The notes: generated by a model not told the origin, from the letters alone. Counted from the first letter of the stretch, positions 50,859 through 63,563 are shown. The stretch is 64,000 nucleotides of DNA from Heligmosomoides polygyrus polygyrus (GCA_947396885.1 OX377201.1:24343923-24407922), one strand, 5' to 3'. Made by a program: numbers and translations.

Positions 50859-53800
50859 GTAAATTCAATTTTTAGACCGATTCATGAACGAAAATTGGTA
50901 TGCTCATGAACAGTAAATTTTAATCTTGAAAAATCCTAACTTAAATCCAATTTAACTATATCTAAATGCACTTGTTCTCCTACAGTGCATTTGATTTGCT
51001 ATACCTGAATTTTTTATCATTGAGAGATGCTACTACCAATAAATTCTCTCAAAATTATAAAAAATGTATACATAGCTATTCGCGCCATAGGATCGTTGGG
51101 TCTATATTTTTAGATTCTGAAGGCAACATTTAGCGACATCCTTAAAGAGGTACATGCTGTTTATACGATGGTTGAAAGTTCTTCTAAATACAGCTTCAGA
51201 ACAATGCTTGACAGGTGCTACACTGCTCTGCGCCTCCTTACACTTCTCTGAACTTCCTTACATATTTTCTACCAAGGAACAGCCGGTAGGAGACGCTTAA
51301 GGTAACTTCACGGCATTCGCATCAACTTTTGAGCTCTGCAGGGACTTTATTATAAACCTACAGATGTAGAGAGACAGACTGCAGTCTGTTGATGTCCCAG
51401 AGATCAGGGTGCATTTAACGACTAGCGAACCAAATTACCCTATTTTTCGTAAAAATTCTTCAACTGAAATTACCGCTGGACTTTTTCCATTATACCGCAA
51501 TAGAGTTTTTCATCAAAGGTACTCTGTTTCGGGCTTTCTGTTCGATTTTTTTCGTAGAAGTGCTGCATCGCTACTGTACCACGAGATTTCTAAGCTCACC
51601 TGGGTCGACGCTGTCCTTGTATTTCTCCGTTTGCGCCCTTTGTTCGCAGTTCTCTTGCTTATTTCCTTTTCTGGGATCCTCACGTTATTCGACTGTTTTT
51701 TGCTTTGCCTTTTTTTACTCTGATCGCTCGTATCAGTTTCTTGCGCCTCTTCGCGTTTTTACCTTTCTTCACAGTTTTACCTTGTGTTGCTTGCTTTGAA
51801 GGATATGCGAGAAGGATTACGAGATGTGAAGCAAACTGCAGAGTAGCCGAAAAAGAGAGAAACGGCGAAGAAACAAGGGAAGAAAGAGGACAAGGTGTGA
51901 TGCTAGCACGCGAAACAGCCAACCCCCCCCCCCCCCTCCACACTCACCGCAAACATTTGAGATTCCGAAGAGGTCGATGACCATGTTTATATCTATCCTA
52001 ATGAAGAGCCTTCCCCTCTGCCTCCTTGACAACGGCGGCAAAATTGAAGTCGTACCAGTTCAGGAGGACCTACGTTCAGGAGAACCTATGAAGTGGCCTA
52101 CGAAACAGTTTCTCTTTGCAGTTCTCTAAACGGGAAAAATCACCCTATTTACATTTGGTTGGCTTTTCTAATCACCTACAACTAGGGGAGATCCCTTCTT
52201 CTCCATACACAACCGTGACATGCGACTTCAAAAACCTTCTAGCCTGGCGGTCAACATGCCACCCGTTTGTCGTTTACTTTCGGCTCAACTCAAGATTCAG
52301 GAAATGCTCCTAATCGACGAATTTCAAACCTAAGACTACGAACTACAGCACCTTTTTTAAAGTAAACGTTCCATTAATCGGCTTTTACTTCGAAACAAGG
52401 TGCAAGTCAGGCGATTTTCATTGTTTTGAAAACATTCCTTAATCGCATCTGAATACTAATTTCTGCTGTTGTTATGAAAGTGATTAATCTACATAGAAGT
52501 CTTGCTCATACTAAGAGAACATTGTAATTTGTTGTAAGCTTGATATGTGAACGTATAATTGCTACGAAGAAGGGGGTGTACTGATAAGGAAGGGCATATA
52601 GCTTCTTTATCCATTAATGAGGGCAGGCTGGCTGCAGTTGAGGTTAGTTTGATCTACCAAATTTACCGCATTTACCCCAACAGCTTGAAGTTTTAGAAAA
52701 ATCTTTAGAAGATTCACCGAATGAAATTTAACTCCCATCGTGGATACAAATGCTAGGTCTTACCGGCGGTGAATTATACCGATTAGTAAAAAGCAGTGAA
52801 AGGTGCAGCGGTCATTCTTCAACTTATTGAAGCGATTTCACAAAAAGTGCAGTCCTTCATATCTCACCGGAATTGTTGACCTAAGCTCTACATTTCAGCG
52901 TCAATATGTAACAGCACTGCCATGGATGACGAGGTACGCAGAGCTTACCTGGATTGGCATAACAACTACAGGTGATTTTCGAGTACAAGGTCGATTTCGC
53001 ACGCCGCTTAACTAAACGCATGCCCAGATCAAGCCTGGCTGAGGGACGGGAGTACAACGGAAGGATCGGATATGCGCCAAAAGCCTCCAATATGCAAGTT
53101 ATGGTGAGCTGGTGCTAAGCTGAAGAAGTTAGCCCTAATCAGAGCAAAGAGAAAGCTTCAGACATATGACTGTATTGCTGAAGAGTCAGCAAGTCGTCAT
53201 GCCAAGTCTTGCTCTGGAAAGTTGTCGGATCCTGACAGCAGACAAGGATATAAGGAGAACATTGTTCACATCACCAAAACTTACTTGAACGACGTAGATA
53301 CTGCAAGAAAGGTACTGCTTTCATCCGCTAAATCTCATTCTTCTTCTACTTGCGTTCGTAGAAGAATAAAAAGGCTGCAATAGACCGTTTAGGCCTCCGA
53401 TAGATGGTGGAAAGAACTCTCAATGCATGGAGTTAATGCCGAGATGAACTTTACATCTGAAGCTCGGCACAGGACAAGCAAAATTATCACTCACTTCGCC
53501 AAAGTAGAAGACACCTCCTCATTATGTGTTTGTTGTTCACAAATTTAATTTAGGAAAAGTCCAAAAAATTCCAGATGGCGTGGCATGACAATGTTAAGCT
53601 CGGTTGTGCTCATCAGAATTGCGGAGAGGTCATCTTTGCAGTGTGTCACTACGGTCCAGGGTGCGTCAGCTTTTCACAGAGCTCTATAATCTCTTAGTAA
53701 TGAATGGTAGAGTACTTAAGTGGCAACGTCGTTGATGAACTCATCTACAATCAAGGAGAACCCTGCTCCAGCTGTCCAGAAGGCACGTCGTGCAACGGTA

Positions 53801-54435
53801 CTTTTGCACTCTGTGCATAAGAGAATTTGCGATCTCTTTGAAGCAACGGTATTGAAATGATTTGCTGTTCTGCCAATGAAATAAAATTTGCCTTTTTACT
53901 TCTCTCAGAGCTTCCTATTGTTATCCCAGGCTGCAGAAAACCGAGAGGATCAAAGGTTACGCGAAGTAATAAAAAATGAAAATTGAGAAGGCCCATTTTT
54001 CGTTGCCTTCAGTCAAACTCGCAGCTCTCGGCTGTTTTAGTGTGCTTGGTCTGTGCACGATGAAGCGCAGTTATAGAGGGTGTGCTGTTCATTAAAAGTA
54101 TGTGGGAAATAAGCATACACAGCATTTTCGGCGACTCCAGGACATTGTTGCAACTCCACATAAATGGCGTATGCCATCATGTGCAATGGAAGGGAAGCAA
54201 AGGGCCGAGCTGTTCCGATGGAAGTTGATGAGTTGAGTGACCATTGCACGGCCGCACTCCGAACTTGGAGATCCTAGCGGGACCAGACGCCTAAAGCCCT
54301 CCGAGCACTTTTGTGGCAAGCTGCAGGAGACACTGACACTTGCTGGTGTGAAGCGGCAGAGGCACTGTACTTTTTTTTTATTCGGGACCTACTGCTTTGC
54401 TTTCACGCTTTCTCGCTGCGCTCTAGCTGATCCCT
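50859..54435. other. Long spacer with no confirmed gene
   Basis: T-rich near 51500-51800, a C14-type homopolymer near 51931, and short open frames without domains. Near 53000-53520 several short frames (for example ELSMHGVNAEMNFTSEARH) look like decayed coding sequence of an unidentified mobile element. Confidence 0.35.
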
Positions 54436-54569
54436 GTGATATGATTCTGACGAATACACCCCCGAATGGTTTATTTATTTTATTTATTTATTTAGTTTTG
54501 ATTACCGTATACCGATTATGCGTGAAATTCTGTGGTCTGAAAATTGTGGATTCTTTTGCGTCCGCTATG

Positions 54570-54742
54570 GCACTGCCAGCAAGTGGCTCTGGGCGCAGTG
54601 GATCGTGGTGTTGCTTCGTGCGAGGGAGGTCGGGGGTTCGGTTATCATGCGTTGCGGCATATCTGCATTTCAACGCACTGGTTAAGATTTGAGGGGTTTT
54701 GACGTATACACAACTTTCAGGCGTTTTCTGCCCATTTTCCAG
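54570..54742 (+). mobile_element. SINE-B-like tRNA-derived unit, copy 3
   Basis: GGCGCAGTGG (A-box-like), GGGGGTTCGGTTATC (B-box-like) and the body GCATTTCAA ... TTTTGACGTATAC ... CATTTTCCAGC shared with 34300-34480. Confidence 0.6.
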
Positions 54743-54942
54743 CGCTCGCAGAACCCAGCTGCGGAGTCCCCTGAGCAACGAAAGCAGTCTCCACATGAAG
54801 AGCTTGGATGCACCACATCCAGGAGTCCCTTCCCTTGCGTAGTTCTGCAAACAAATAGTCATTTCCAAACTAAACCAACACAGAATATGTTGAATTGTGG
54901 AAACAACAGCAGCAAAACGCTTCACCAGGCAGTCCATGTTGG
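54743..54942 (+). other. Possible exon with SINE-derived acceptor
   Basis: The acceptor CCCATTTTCCAG is supplied by the SINE-B body, the donor is TTGG|GTAAGT, and the 200-nt stretch is open in one frame (SQNPAAESPEQRKQSPHEEL onward). No domain. Could be a chance match of strong splice sites. Confidence 0.3.
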
Positions 54943-55565
54943 GTAAGTGACAAATGTCGGTGGGGGGGGGGGGGGAGGGTAATGGAGCAGAGGCCCGAAA
55001 GTTGCTATATCGTTAATCGGTATACGGTAACCTTCCGGGTGTGTTCGTCAGAATCGTGCTAAAATACGGCACCGCTCGCCGTCGTCAGCAGCGGAAGCGC
55101 GACAGGAGGTACTCCTGCTCCCTGCTGGAGAGCGTGACGTCAGGACGTCGTTGTTCTGCGGACCGGAAACTTTTGTTTTGCGTGTCAAAGGTTTCTAAGC
55201 CGGCCGTTAGACTCTCGGTGAAGCCTAGGGGGTTGGGGGTGGGAGAGCAAGAGGGTGAGAGGGAGATCGCACCCCTGCAGGGGCGGGCGCACCTCCTGGT
55301 CCCGTCCTCGGTTAGCCGCCGGTGGTAGACTGCGTTTCTGCCCCCAATAGCATTCCTAAAGACTCCCACACACTTTTGTAGCAGGCGGCGGGCGTCGAAA
55401 ACGATAAGACATGCCATTCCCGCACACCTGTCGGCGGCAAGCGGCAGAGGCACGAAGCGGCGTGATACTGTATTTCTACTCGGGACTTACAGCAGCTATT
55501 TTCCTCCCTGTCTTCGGTCCGCGCTCTAGGCGTTCTCTTCCGCGAAAGGCTAGAGAGCGAACCAG

Positions 55566-57419
55566 GGGTGTGCGCTGACTTGCCGCCGGTAAATTTTTTA
55601 CCGCAAATTTTTAACGCGGAAATTCGGCGGTAAATTCGGTAAATCCGTTAATTTTTTAAAATTTAATACTCCCTCAAAAACAACTGTTTTTAAGCATCAC
55701 CGAAACATCACCCCGTTCAGACAAACCATGCCATCTTCATTTTATCATGCATACATCATTCTAAAGCAAACAAAGCAAGAGGAAGCCTAACAATGCACAA
55801 GTGTAATGATCTATATTGTGAGTGCTTTAAAAAAGATAGAAGCTTAATCAAAACTCTAAAGCAATTTAATTAAACTTAAAAACATTTATGGAACATCCGA
55901 CATTCAATCGAATATTGCTACATTTCTTTTTGGATTAACAGTTTGACTGCTTTTTGAAATTATCAGAATTATCATCGTTTCATTCGAAGATTCGATGAAG
56001 GAATGATTTACACCTTACGCTACCACTTTTTTGAACTATTAAGCTGTACTTTGGAGCAAAGCCAGTATAGAGAATATCTTCTCTATTTTTTACGCAATAT
56101 TTTCATATATTCCACTCTTAATACTCGCTTCAATCACATAGCCTTTATAGTGCTCTCTCACTCTCTCATAGGATGACTCATTTCTGTAACTGTTCGTAAG
56201 CTAATCAGTTGGCTGATCAGAAGCTTGAACTTTCAACATGAGACTTATCGGTGCTTCTCATCTACCACAGAAGGACCCGCCCTCTTTCTACAGCATAAAA
56301 GGGCCCTGCTGTTCGCTGTTCTCATTCTGAGTTCGCCGGTAGCCTCCTCGTGTGCCTCTGACAGCTTCCTGCTCATCGTTCAATATTTTGTAGAATTATT
56401 AGTATTTACATAAAGGTGCATACCCAGTATCGTCTTGTAGTGCAACAGCCCCGAGAGGCTCGTGTGGTGATAGAAGATAAGTCCCACGTGGCAAAGGTTC
56501 GATCTACACTGTCGCCGTCAGCTTAGCCAGGCACTTCAGAAAAAGGAACGAAATGTGATATGATAACAAATTTCTTTCTGTTCTTATATGGGAAAACAGC
56601 TTAAGGCCGGGGCATACTTCCATCGCCACGATGTCATCGCGGCGCTCAGTTCATGGTCACTCCGCCGCACGCGGTTGAATAGCCAAAGGAAACTTGCCGC
56701 GGCCGCCGCAACGGTGGCGATCAGCATGCGCGATGGCTTCCCGCGCCCATCACGGGCATGGCATACTTTTGCGCGACGCGCGCGGTGTTTAGCGTTGGTT
56801 CTGGACGGATCGCCCTCAGGCAGAGCGATGGGCGATGCGACGAGCACAGAGAGATTCAAATTCTTTCGCGTCGCTCTGCAAAATTCGTCGCCGGGATTCC
56901 ATCACGGCGACGGGAAATACGCACGAGGCCTAATAGTCCACCAGATCAGGTAGACTAGCGGAGCTCATTCCGATGGCCTAACATCTTGGACTAAATTACG
57001 GGAACAAGACATGAGCGTATCTCCTTCTTATTCCTCTGCCGGTCGTCTATTCTAAGAGCTTCAATACCTCTACTCCAAATTGTCTCATGTCGTGCGGAGA
57101 ATGTCAGCGCAACGTACTACTCCAGTTGAGCGCACCATCTCCGCCTCCTGATATGGGCATGGATGTTTTAATGAGGTGGAGGACCAAAAACGCTAATAGC
57201 AAGTTGTCAGAGAAGATAGAAACAATCACTTCTAAACTGAGATCGTTAGTATGTTTCCTTCTCCATTTGATAGATAGGATCATGATTTTGTACGAAAAAA
57301 GTCGTTAAATTTTCCGGTAAATTTTGGAATTTACCAGAAATTGTCGTTAAAAGAATTGATCGCGAAAATGCCGGTAAATCCGTTAAAACGGTAAATCGTT
57401 AACCGGTAAACGCACACCC
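55566..57419. mobile_element. TIR element with CGGTAAAT subterminal repeats
   Basis: Ends GGGTGTGCG and its complement, with CAG on both sides (55563-55565, 57420-57422). Dense CGGTAAAT/ATTTACCG motifs occur at both ends (55585-55650, 57310-57410). 1854 bp, AT-rich inside, no transposase seen, and interrupted by a GC-rich MITE. The superfamily is uncertain. Confidence 0.65.
56605..56930. mobile_element. GC-rich PIF/Harbinger-like MITE, second family
   Basis: 326 bp, ends GGCCGGGGCATACTTCC and complement of GGCCTCGTGCGTATTTCC, TSD TAA (56602-56604, 56931-56933). CpG-rich core in an AT-rich host element. Same end type and TSD class as the 160-bp family but different sequence. Confidence 0.75.
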
Positions 57420-57523
57420 CAGGCGCGGACCTTGCTGCTGGTGCGAAATTGGCGCGAAACTAGCGGAGACGACAGTAATGATGTGAATCATTATTGCCGC
57501 TGCCGTCGCCCGCCGCCGGCGCT

Positions 57524-57755
57524 GCGTTCCTGCCCTATGGTTAAGGATAGGGCCGCGGCGTTGCAGTAGAAGTGTGTGGGGCTTTAAGCCCTAGTTTATA
57601 GTTGCGCCGCAGCGCGGAGCGGCTCCATAGTAAGAGTAGATATCGATCGGGCGGCGCGAAAAGTTGACAGTCGACAGGTGACGCGCCGCCGGCGGCAAGC
57701 TTAGCGTTCCTGCCCTATGGTTAAGTATAAGGCCACCGCTTTGCCGCAAAAGACT
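57524..57755. repeat. Direct repeats 190 bp apart in GC-rich block
   Basis: GCGTTCCTGCCCTATGGTTA at 57524 and 57714, each followed by AGxATAxGGCCxCxGC. The interval is GC-rich and may be another small element. Confidence 0.5.
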
Positions 57756-57839
57756 CATCAACATTGTTGTTACTCCTTGAAATGGATAACCCGGACTAGT
57801 GCACACGGCCGTAAACTCACTTTTTAAATATGTTTAATG

Positions 57840-58650
57840 GGTAATGCATTAGCTATCTCCACTCGATTCAAGCTCAATCACCTCCCAGGCCATCTAATCA
57901 TTCAATCTCTTCGGTCTCTTGTCAGAGCTTTCTGGGGAGACCCAGCGACATTGTAACCCCTAGCGCTTCAATAAGTCGCAGAATCGCAGTGGAAGCGAGC
58001 AAAGCCGTTGTAGATGCTCATACCTTAAACGAGTATTGATCTCCACTATTCCTCTTATAACATAGGTATTATGAGAATCCAAACATTGTTCGTGCACTCA
58101 TTTATGCACTCAAGGCAGGTTCGAAGGCATGTTAGGGTTTGATAAGACAAACTGTTTTTAATAAAAGCATTTCCAATACGAAGCATTGAAAATTTGTGTT
58201 TCTTGTGATTCAAACTTTTTCAAAGGCTTCTCAGCTAGTGTAAAACAAATGAATGTAGAAAAGTTTTTATTTGCCACCACCACAATAAAATACAAGTTAA
58301 GCTCATGTTCACATCAACAGAGCTGTGCTACAGTCTTATGGTTAGCCTAAAAGCATACACAATCACTTGCAAAATTTTACACTACGTTTTATGAGTATTG
58401 ATAATTAACTCCTAATATCTTGTTGAAGGATTTCTTCTACACCTGAAATACACTCCCGTTCGTGTACTTCTAATGAGTTCTTGAGCCTTAATAGGACAGC
58501 TTTAGGTCCGATCCATCACTTCAAAGGACAGCTTGTAGGTCCGATCCATCACTGCGTTGCATATGGACAAAATCCATTCCATTTCAGAAGTAATGGAATG
58601 CAAGCATCTTGACCACGGTACAACATCGTGCAGAGTTACGACTGGAGAAA
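57840..58650. other. AT-rich spacer
   Basis: No gene. A short direct repeat of TAGGTCCGATCCATCACT lies at about 58502 and 58541. Confidence 0.4.
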
Positions 58651-58654
58651 GCTA

Positions 58655-58960
58655 TTAGGTTGACCCAAAAGTTCTGACGATTTTTGTGCAACAGCTTTTC
58701 GTTCGCTCATTACTGAACGATTATCCAACCTACTTTGCATTTTTATACAACGTCTAATGCGGAATTCTTCGCTCGATTTGATGGAATAGTTTCCGTTTCT
58801 CCAATGTTTAATAACTGTGTTCCCCCGAAGACTTTTTGAAGTATGGGGAAAGAGCGATTCCGGACGTTACTTTATTTCAATTTCAAACTCGGCCCCTCTG
58901 CCGTTGGAGCAGCCCGTATGCGAAGTAGGGGTGTACGTAAATGAAATTTGAAATTTCGTG
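58655..58960 (+). mobile_element. Mariner left-end remnant
   Basis: TA followed by TTAGGTTGACCCAAAAGTTC, a typical mariner left TIR, then an A+T-rich leader. The right side is lost at the RTE fragment starting near 58975. Confidence 0.6.
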
Positions 58961-58974
58961 AATCGTAAATCGTA

Positions 58975-59655
58975 GCTCCCCATTCTCGCTCAACGGAACG
59001 AACATCTCCGAATGCTCCAGCTATGTGTATCTGGATCGCGAAGTCAACATGGCCAAGGACCTAACACCAGAGCTGAGCAGGAGGAAACTAGCGGCTTGGG
59101 GAGCTTTCAAGAGCGTCGAAGAAGTCGTGAAGAAGACGAAGAACGTTCGACTCCGTGCCCACCTATATGACTCCACTGTTCTTCCTGCCCTAACATACGC
59201 CTCAGAGGCCTGGGCTATACGAAAGCAGGATGAACAGGCGATCAGCGCCGCACAGCGGTGAATCGACAGGACGATGCTCGGAGTGTCACGACTCACGCAA
59301 GTGAGAGAAGGCCTTCGGAGTTCCGAGCTTCGCCGACGTTCGAAGATCATAGACGCTGTCGCATGGGCCAAGTCGTCGAAAATTAGGTGAGCCGGCCACG
59401 TAATGCTATTCGCAGACACCCGCTGGACGAGAGCCATCACCGACTGGATTCAGCGGGATTTCAAGAGAACACAAGGACGCCCCCCAACGCGTTGGTCGGA
59501 TTTCATCGTGAAAGCCCTGAACGACCGATATGACGCTCTTCCTGTCCCTCGAGCGAGGAGGATCCATTGGACCACTCTGGCACACGACTGGGACGAATGG
59601 AGACGCTGCTGGTGCCCGCTCGAGCAAGTCGATGATCAACGGGACGGCAGGTGAC
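58975..59655 (+). mobile_element. 5'-truncated RTE, closely related to the intact copy
   Basis: Begins at [19 protein letters not shown] (residue about 755 of the intact ORF) and runs to the terminal GGTGACATC. A frame change after AISAAQR and a few substitutions break it, yet DNA identity to 8527-11953 is very high, so it is a recent truncated insertion. Confidence 0.9.
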
Positions 59656-59689
59656 ATCACCACATACATATGAAAGAGTTTGTCCGTGC

Positions 59690-59830
59690 AGTGATCTAAC
59701 CTAAGTGGCATCATCCACAGCGAGAGCGGTCGATTGATCTAACCGAAGTGAGATACGCCGCATTATCCACAACGAGGGCAGTCGATGGACTAACCTGAAT
59801 GAGGTACGCTTCATCATCTACAGCGCGGGC
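59690..59830. repeat. Three-unit minisatellite
   Basis: Units near 59692, 59734 and 59785 share CTAACCxxAxTGxG, CATCATCxACAGCG and GGxCGAT-type blocks; period about 42-51 bp. Confidence 0.5.
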
Positions 59831-59889
59831 AAAATTTGCTATGGAACGTGGGATGTTGCTACAGCAGGGGAAACGCAGCCCTTCACTGC

Positions 59890-61220
59890 TTAACACAACA
59901 GCACCTACGCGCGTTTCTGAGCGTATAGATTCAGAAGCCGATTTCGTGCCATTAGCATGAGAAGACTACTGAAGCTGTAAGGGTAGAAGGGAGACTTTGA
60001 ATGTGGAGAACCGACAGCGATCAGGAGGCAGCGACCTGGAGGAGCATCGAGGAGGTCGATGCGGGGAACAAGGAAGCAGGCCAGGAGGTGGCACCAAGAG
60101 GAGTTTAGGCAATATGTATGGATCGTTACCAATCAGGGGAGGGGGAAGATAAGGAGGAACAGCAAGGTGATCCATTACCATTAAGAGACCGGACTTAGGG
60201 GATGTGACACCGATGTCACACAATGGGCGTTCGCTCGCCGTCGTCGTGTCGTGAGCGTGGGAGGCCTACTTAATTGGGGTAAAGTAGTAGGGAGGATTCC
60301 GAGGGCGGAAGGAGGAATCTACCTGGAAGAAGGGACCTGGAGGCGGGACCAGGACGGGGAACCAACAAGAAGGGAGCCGTAAGGGAATTCATACGGAGAA
60401 CAAGGAATCTGCCATATGCATAGCCTCTTCGTGCTCGACACAGCGGCGACTGCGCGCGCTTTTAAACTTCTGAATCCAGGAGACAGGCCTCCTAGATCGC
60501 GCAACAAGCGTCACGATTCTGAATACGTGTCATCGATGTCTGCCGTGATTATGGGAGGGCCACTAAGGTTGTGGTGGAGAAGCTTAGTAAGGGGACCCCT
60601 AGCGTGACCAGGAAAGCGACAGGAAGGAAAGGAACAATCTGGAGGAGGGGACAGGACAAGGAAACCAGCAAGGAGAGACCAGTAGGGGGTCAATAGTGGA
60701 AACAAAGAAGTGGGCCAGGAGTTGGGACCACGAAGGTGGGGCTAAAGAGGGGGAGGGAAGACCAGTAAAGGCGGACCAGCAATTACATCCAGTAAGAAGA
60801 AACGAGTGAGGGGAAACCTGGCTTTGGAAGACATGTCCATCATATCTGGAAACGCTAGCTGCTGAGCATGAGAACGTTTCGAGTAAGCAAGCTGAGGGAC
60901 AGAAGTGCTGCGCAGCACAAACAAATACGTTAATGGCCGGTCCGGAGCGAATGTTTATAATGAAGGTACCGAAATGGTGAACGGCTTGATGCCGATAAAG
61001 TACGCACCAGGCTCTAGATGCTAGCGAATTTTTTGTTTTACAAAAACTACTTTTTATAGGTCACAGTGATGCTACAAAGTCGCGCGGAGCGCGCAAGTGC
61101 GAGGCACTCAGTTAGGCGTGTTGGAGCCCTTGTTCCAACAAAAAGGCATCGTTTGAATATTCATTAAGGCGTGTTGGAGCACTTGTTCCAACAAAAAGCC
61201 ATCGTTTGAATATTCATTAA
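59890..61220. repeat. Dispersed repeat D, long copy with 53-bp duplication
   Basis: Purine-rich GGGGACCAG/GGAGGACCAG phrases recur every 40-80 bp. Then comes GCGCGGAGCGCGCAAGTGCG (61080) as in the copy at 30100. A 53-bp tail unit is tandemly duplicated (61115-61167 and 61168-61220, two differences). Confidence 0.5.
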
Positions 61221-61224
61221 ATTC

Positions 61225-63440
61225 CTAACATACAATCAATTTTTTATCTGCGTATTAGTCTAGAGTTTAGCAGAAAGAACAGCGAAAACTCAAAGTTGAA
61301 AAATCATTTAATCATTGACCAATGCCGCGAAAACAGCAACTGCGCATGTAGTAATCGAACAAGGGTACTGAGTCATACGGCAGGATTACGCCGAGTGAAT
61401 GCAGGGCGCAATCCCACCGTGCGTCGCAAAGAACGATCTTCGCTGTTCTACATTCTGAAGTAAGTCCTGAAACATTCCCATGGAGATGGGATAAAAAAAA
61501 CTTTTGGCCGCCAAAACAGTATGGCTGTGCCCCCCCCCAGGACCTTCCCAAAGCTGAAACGTCACCAAAAAAAAAGACGATGGTTAGAGTGTGGCGGCCG
61601 GCGGCTGGCGTGATCCACTACAACTTTATGGAACGAGGACGGACCATCACAGCGGAGCGGAAGCTCTGGCGCATCGCCATACTCACCGGAGCCCGCGCTA
61701 ACCGACTACCACCTTTCCAAGCACGTTCAGAACTTCTCTGCTGGTAGAACCTTTTCAAATCGGGTCCAAGCAAAAGCAGTCTTTCTAGAATTTGTCGCAT
61801 CTCGACCACCAAGTTTCTTTCACTGATGGAGTTAGTCAGCAGGTATCGCGTTGGAAAAAACTGCGCTGATTCAAATTCTGCAACTGAATCCGTTGAGTAT
61901 TAGAAAGTTATGGTCATTTGAAGTGGACCTGTCAAATCCGCCAAGGCTTTCCAGCCAACCTAATAACTGCATCCCCTCAATTCTGATAGGAGATGATTCT
62001 ACCATTATGCATTGGTGGTCCAGACCTACACTTATGCACTCTTAGACTCCCCCAGTTAGAACAAAATAAAGAAAACTTGTTACTGACTTTATATTGAGCG
62101 CACCTTCGCATGCGCATTTTCTTTCTATCTTGTTCCGCTTCTTGATTTTCGAGACGACGAACTTTCTGAACCTCCTTATTTAAGCCAGCTATTTTTGATT
62201 TTTTTATAATATTGAATAATAGTAGCACGAGCTCTCGTAGACTTGTTCATACTGAACAGTTTTGTAAAAAAATTGATATAAACTTCATGATGGATGCACG
62301 CTCGTGGCACATGACAAATGGACGCATGCGTCATGATGTACTGTCAAACGAAGTGCTCAAATGTTGTTTGGTTTCGAGCACAAACAATTAGAAAAAGGGA
62401 TATATCCTAGTCGGGAGGGGACAGCCCTGAGGCGGTAGATGTGTCTGCACATGTGCATTAACACACCACACCACACCCTCTCCTGAATTTGCCCAAGAGC
62501 CGTGAACACCTTGAAGCAGCAGGTGAAGATCTCGGACATGTTCAAGGGAGAGAATGGGGCGCAGCAGTACAGGCATGGGGGTGCACGTTATGATAATCAA
62601 TTTTTCTTGCTTTTTTCATACTAGAGCTCAGTATTGTAGCAAAATCCTAGTGTAGAGGTGAGCCTTTCGTACTGAACCCCCGTACCAGTATTGCGTAGTG
62701 AATGGTGGGAAAAAGCACCATGCGCTACCACCGACTAGGACAGATCCGAAAAATGGCCTCGCACTTACTTTTACATCTGTGTTTCGCGTGCTTCTTATGT
62801 GCGCTGAAATACATACATGCTAACGAGGTGAACAATGTTTGTTAGGAATGAAAGTGCAACCCTAGTTCGGCAGAGATAGCGCGGGGGGGGGGGGGGGAGG
62901 TGAAGGGATGACCAGTGCCGCTAGGCAATTGATTCCGGTGCAGCCTAAAGAGAGGGTCCACCTTATAATGGGATGTGCGCTCTACCCCTCGTCCTCTTGA
63001 CATGTCCACCCCAACCCCTTGGCCTTCCTCGAGAGTCTAGTCGCTGTCTCACGTTGTACATTATGTTGCATGTGTTTCCATTTCAATTATTATTTAAATG
63101 TGTGTGCTTAAAGTGGCCTCCCATCACTGGGATTGATCCTTGCTTCCTTTCACACAACTAGCCATCCAGCCTCTTTAAATTACTTGAGCATAAATCACTA
63201 TAATACAGCTTCTGAGCCAGCGAAGATGCTCATTGCAGAAGTTGGATAAGGTGAGTAGAACACAATCAGACACCGCGAGATTGGAGTAGTTGCAGGGGTT
63301 GGATTCACTAACGGTAAACTCCGTGAATGCGGGGGTAGGAGAGGTAGTGATACTCACGACGAAGCTTTCATCTGTGTTCCTTATCTTCTGCCCTTATACC
63401 CCTTATGCCCGTGAGTTTAATTGCTGATGAATCCGACACC
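61225..63440. other. Spacer with one coding-like stretch
   Basis: Around 62486-62590 the plus strand reads AVNTLKQQVKISDMFKGENG and then AQQYRHGGARYDN with strong codon bias (AAG, CAG, ATC, GAG), unlike the surroundings. No clear splice sites or family. A G16 homopolymer lies at 62882-62897. Otherwise nothing recognised. Confidence 0.3.
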
Positions 63441-63457
63441 TAGAGAGATTACATTAA

Positions 63458-63563
63458 TTTAACAGAGAAAATATAGCCGAAATCCCTGATAGCGTGGCGA
63501 AATGTTTTACCATTTCGCTTGATAAGCCGCGCTATCAGGGGTTTCAGCTTTTCTCTGTTAAAC
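63458..63563. repeat. Long imperfect hairpin
   Basis: TTTAACAGAGAAAA with its complement at the base, CCCTGATAGCG paired with CGCTATCAGGG, a 9-nt one-sided bulge, and a perfect tip GCGAAATG-TTTTAC-CATTTCGC (63497-63518). Total about 105 nt. miRNA-like or MITE-like. Confidence 0.6.

Larger units (their letters stand above)
54440..55058. mobile_element. TIR element with internal SINE-B and candidate exon
   Basis: GATTCTGACGAATACACCC (about 54443) pairs with GGGTGTGTTCGTCAGAATC (about 55037), and ATTACCGTATACCGATTA (54497) with TAATCGGTATACGGTAA (55015). The interior holds a TTTA tract, a SINE-B unit and a G-run. Outside it, 54297-54440 and 55355-55535 are related direct repeats, so the whole block may be part of a larger structure. 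Confidence 0.55.

Noticed and set aside
51409..51723. Membrane protein gene from a Leu/Phe-rich open frame
   Set aside because: T-rich composition alone produces hydrophobic translations; no start context, splice or family evidence.
54743..54942. Confident protein-coding exon
   Set aside because: It lies inside a TIR element, its acceptor is SINE-derived, and no homology was recognised.
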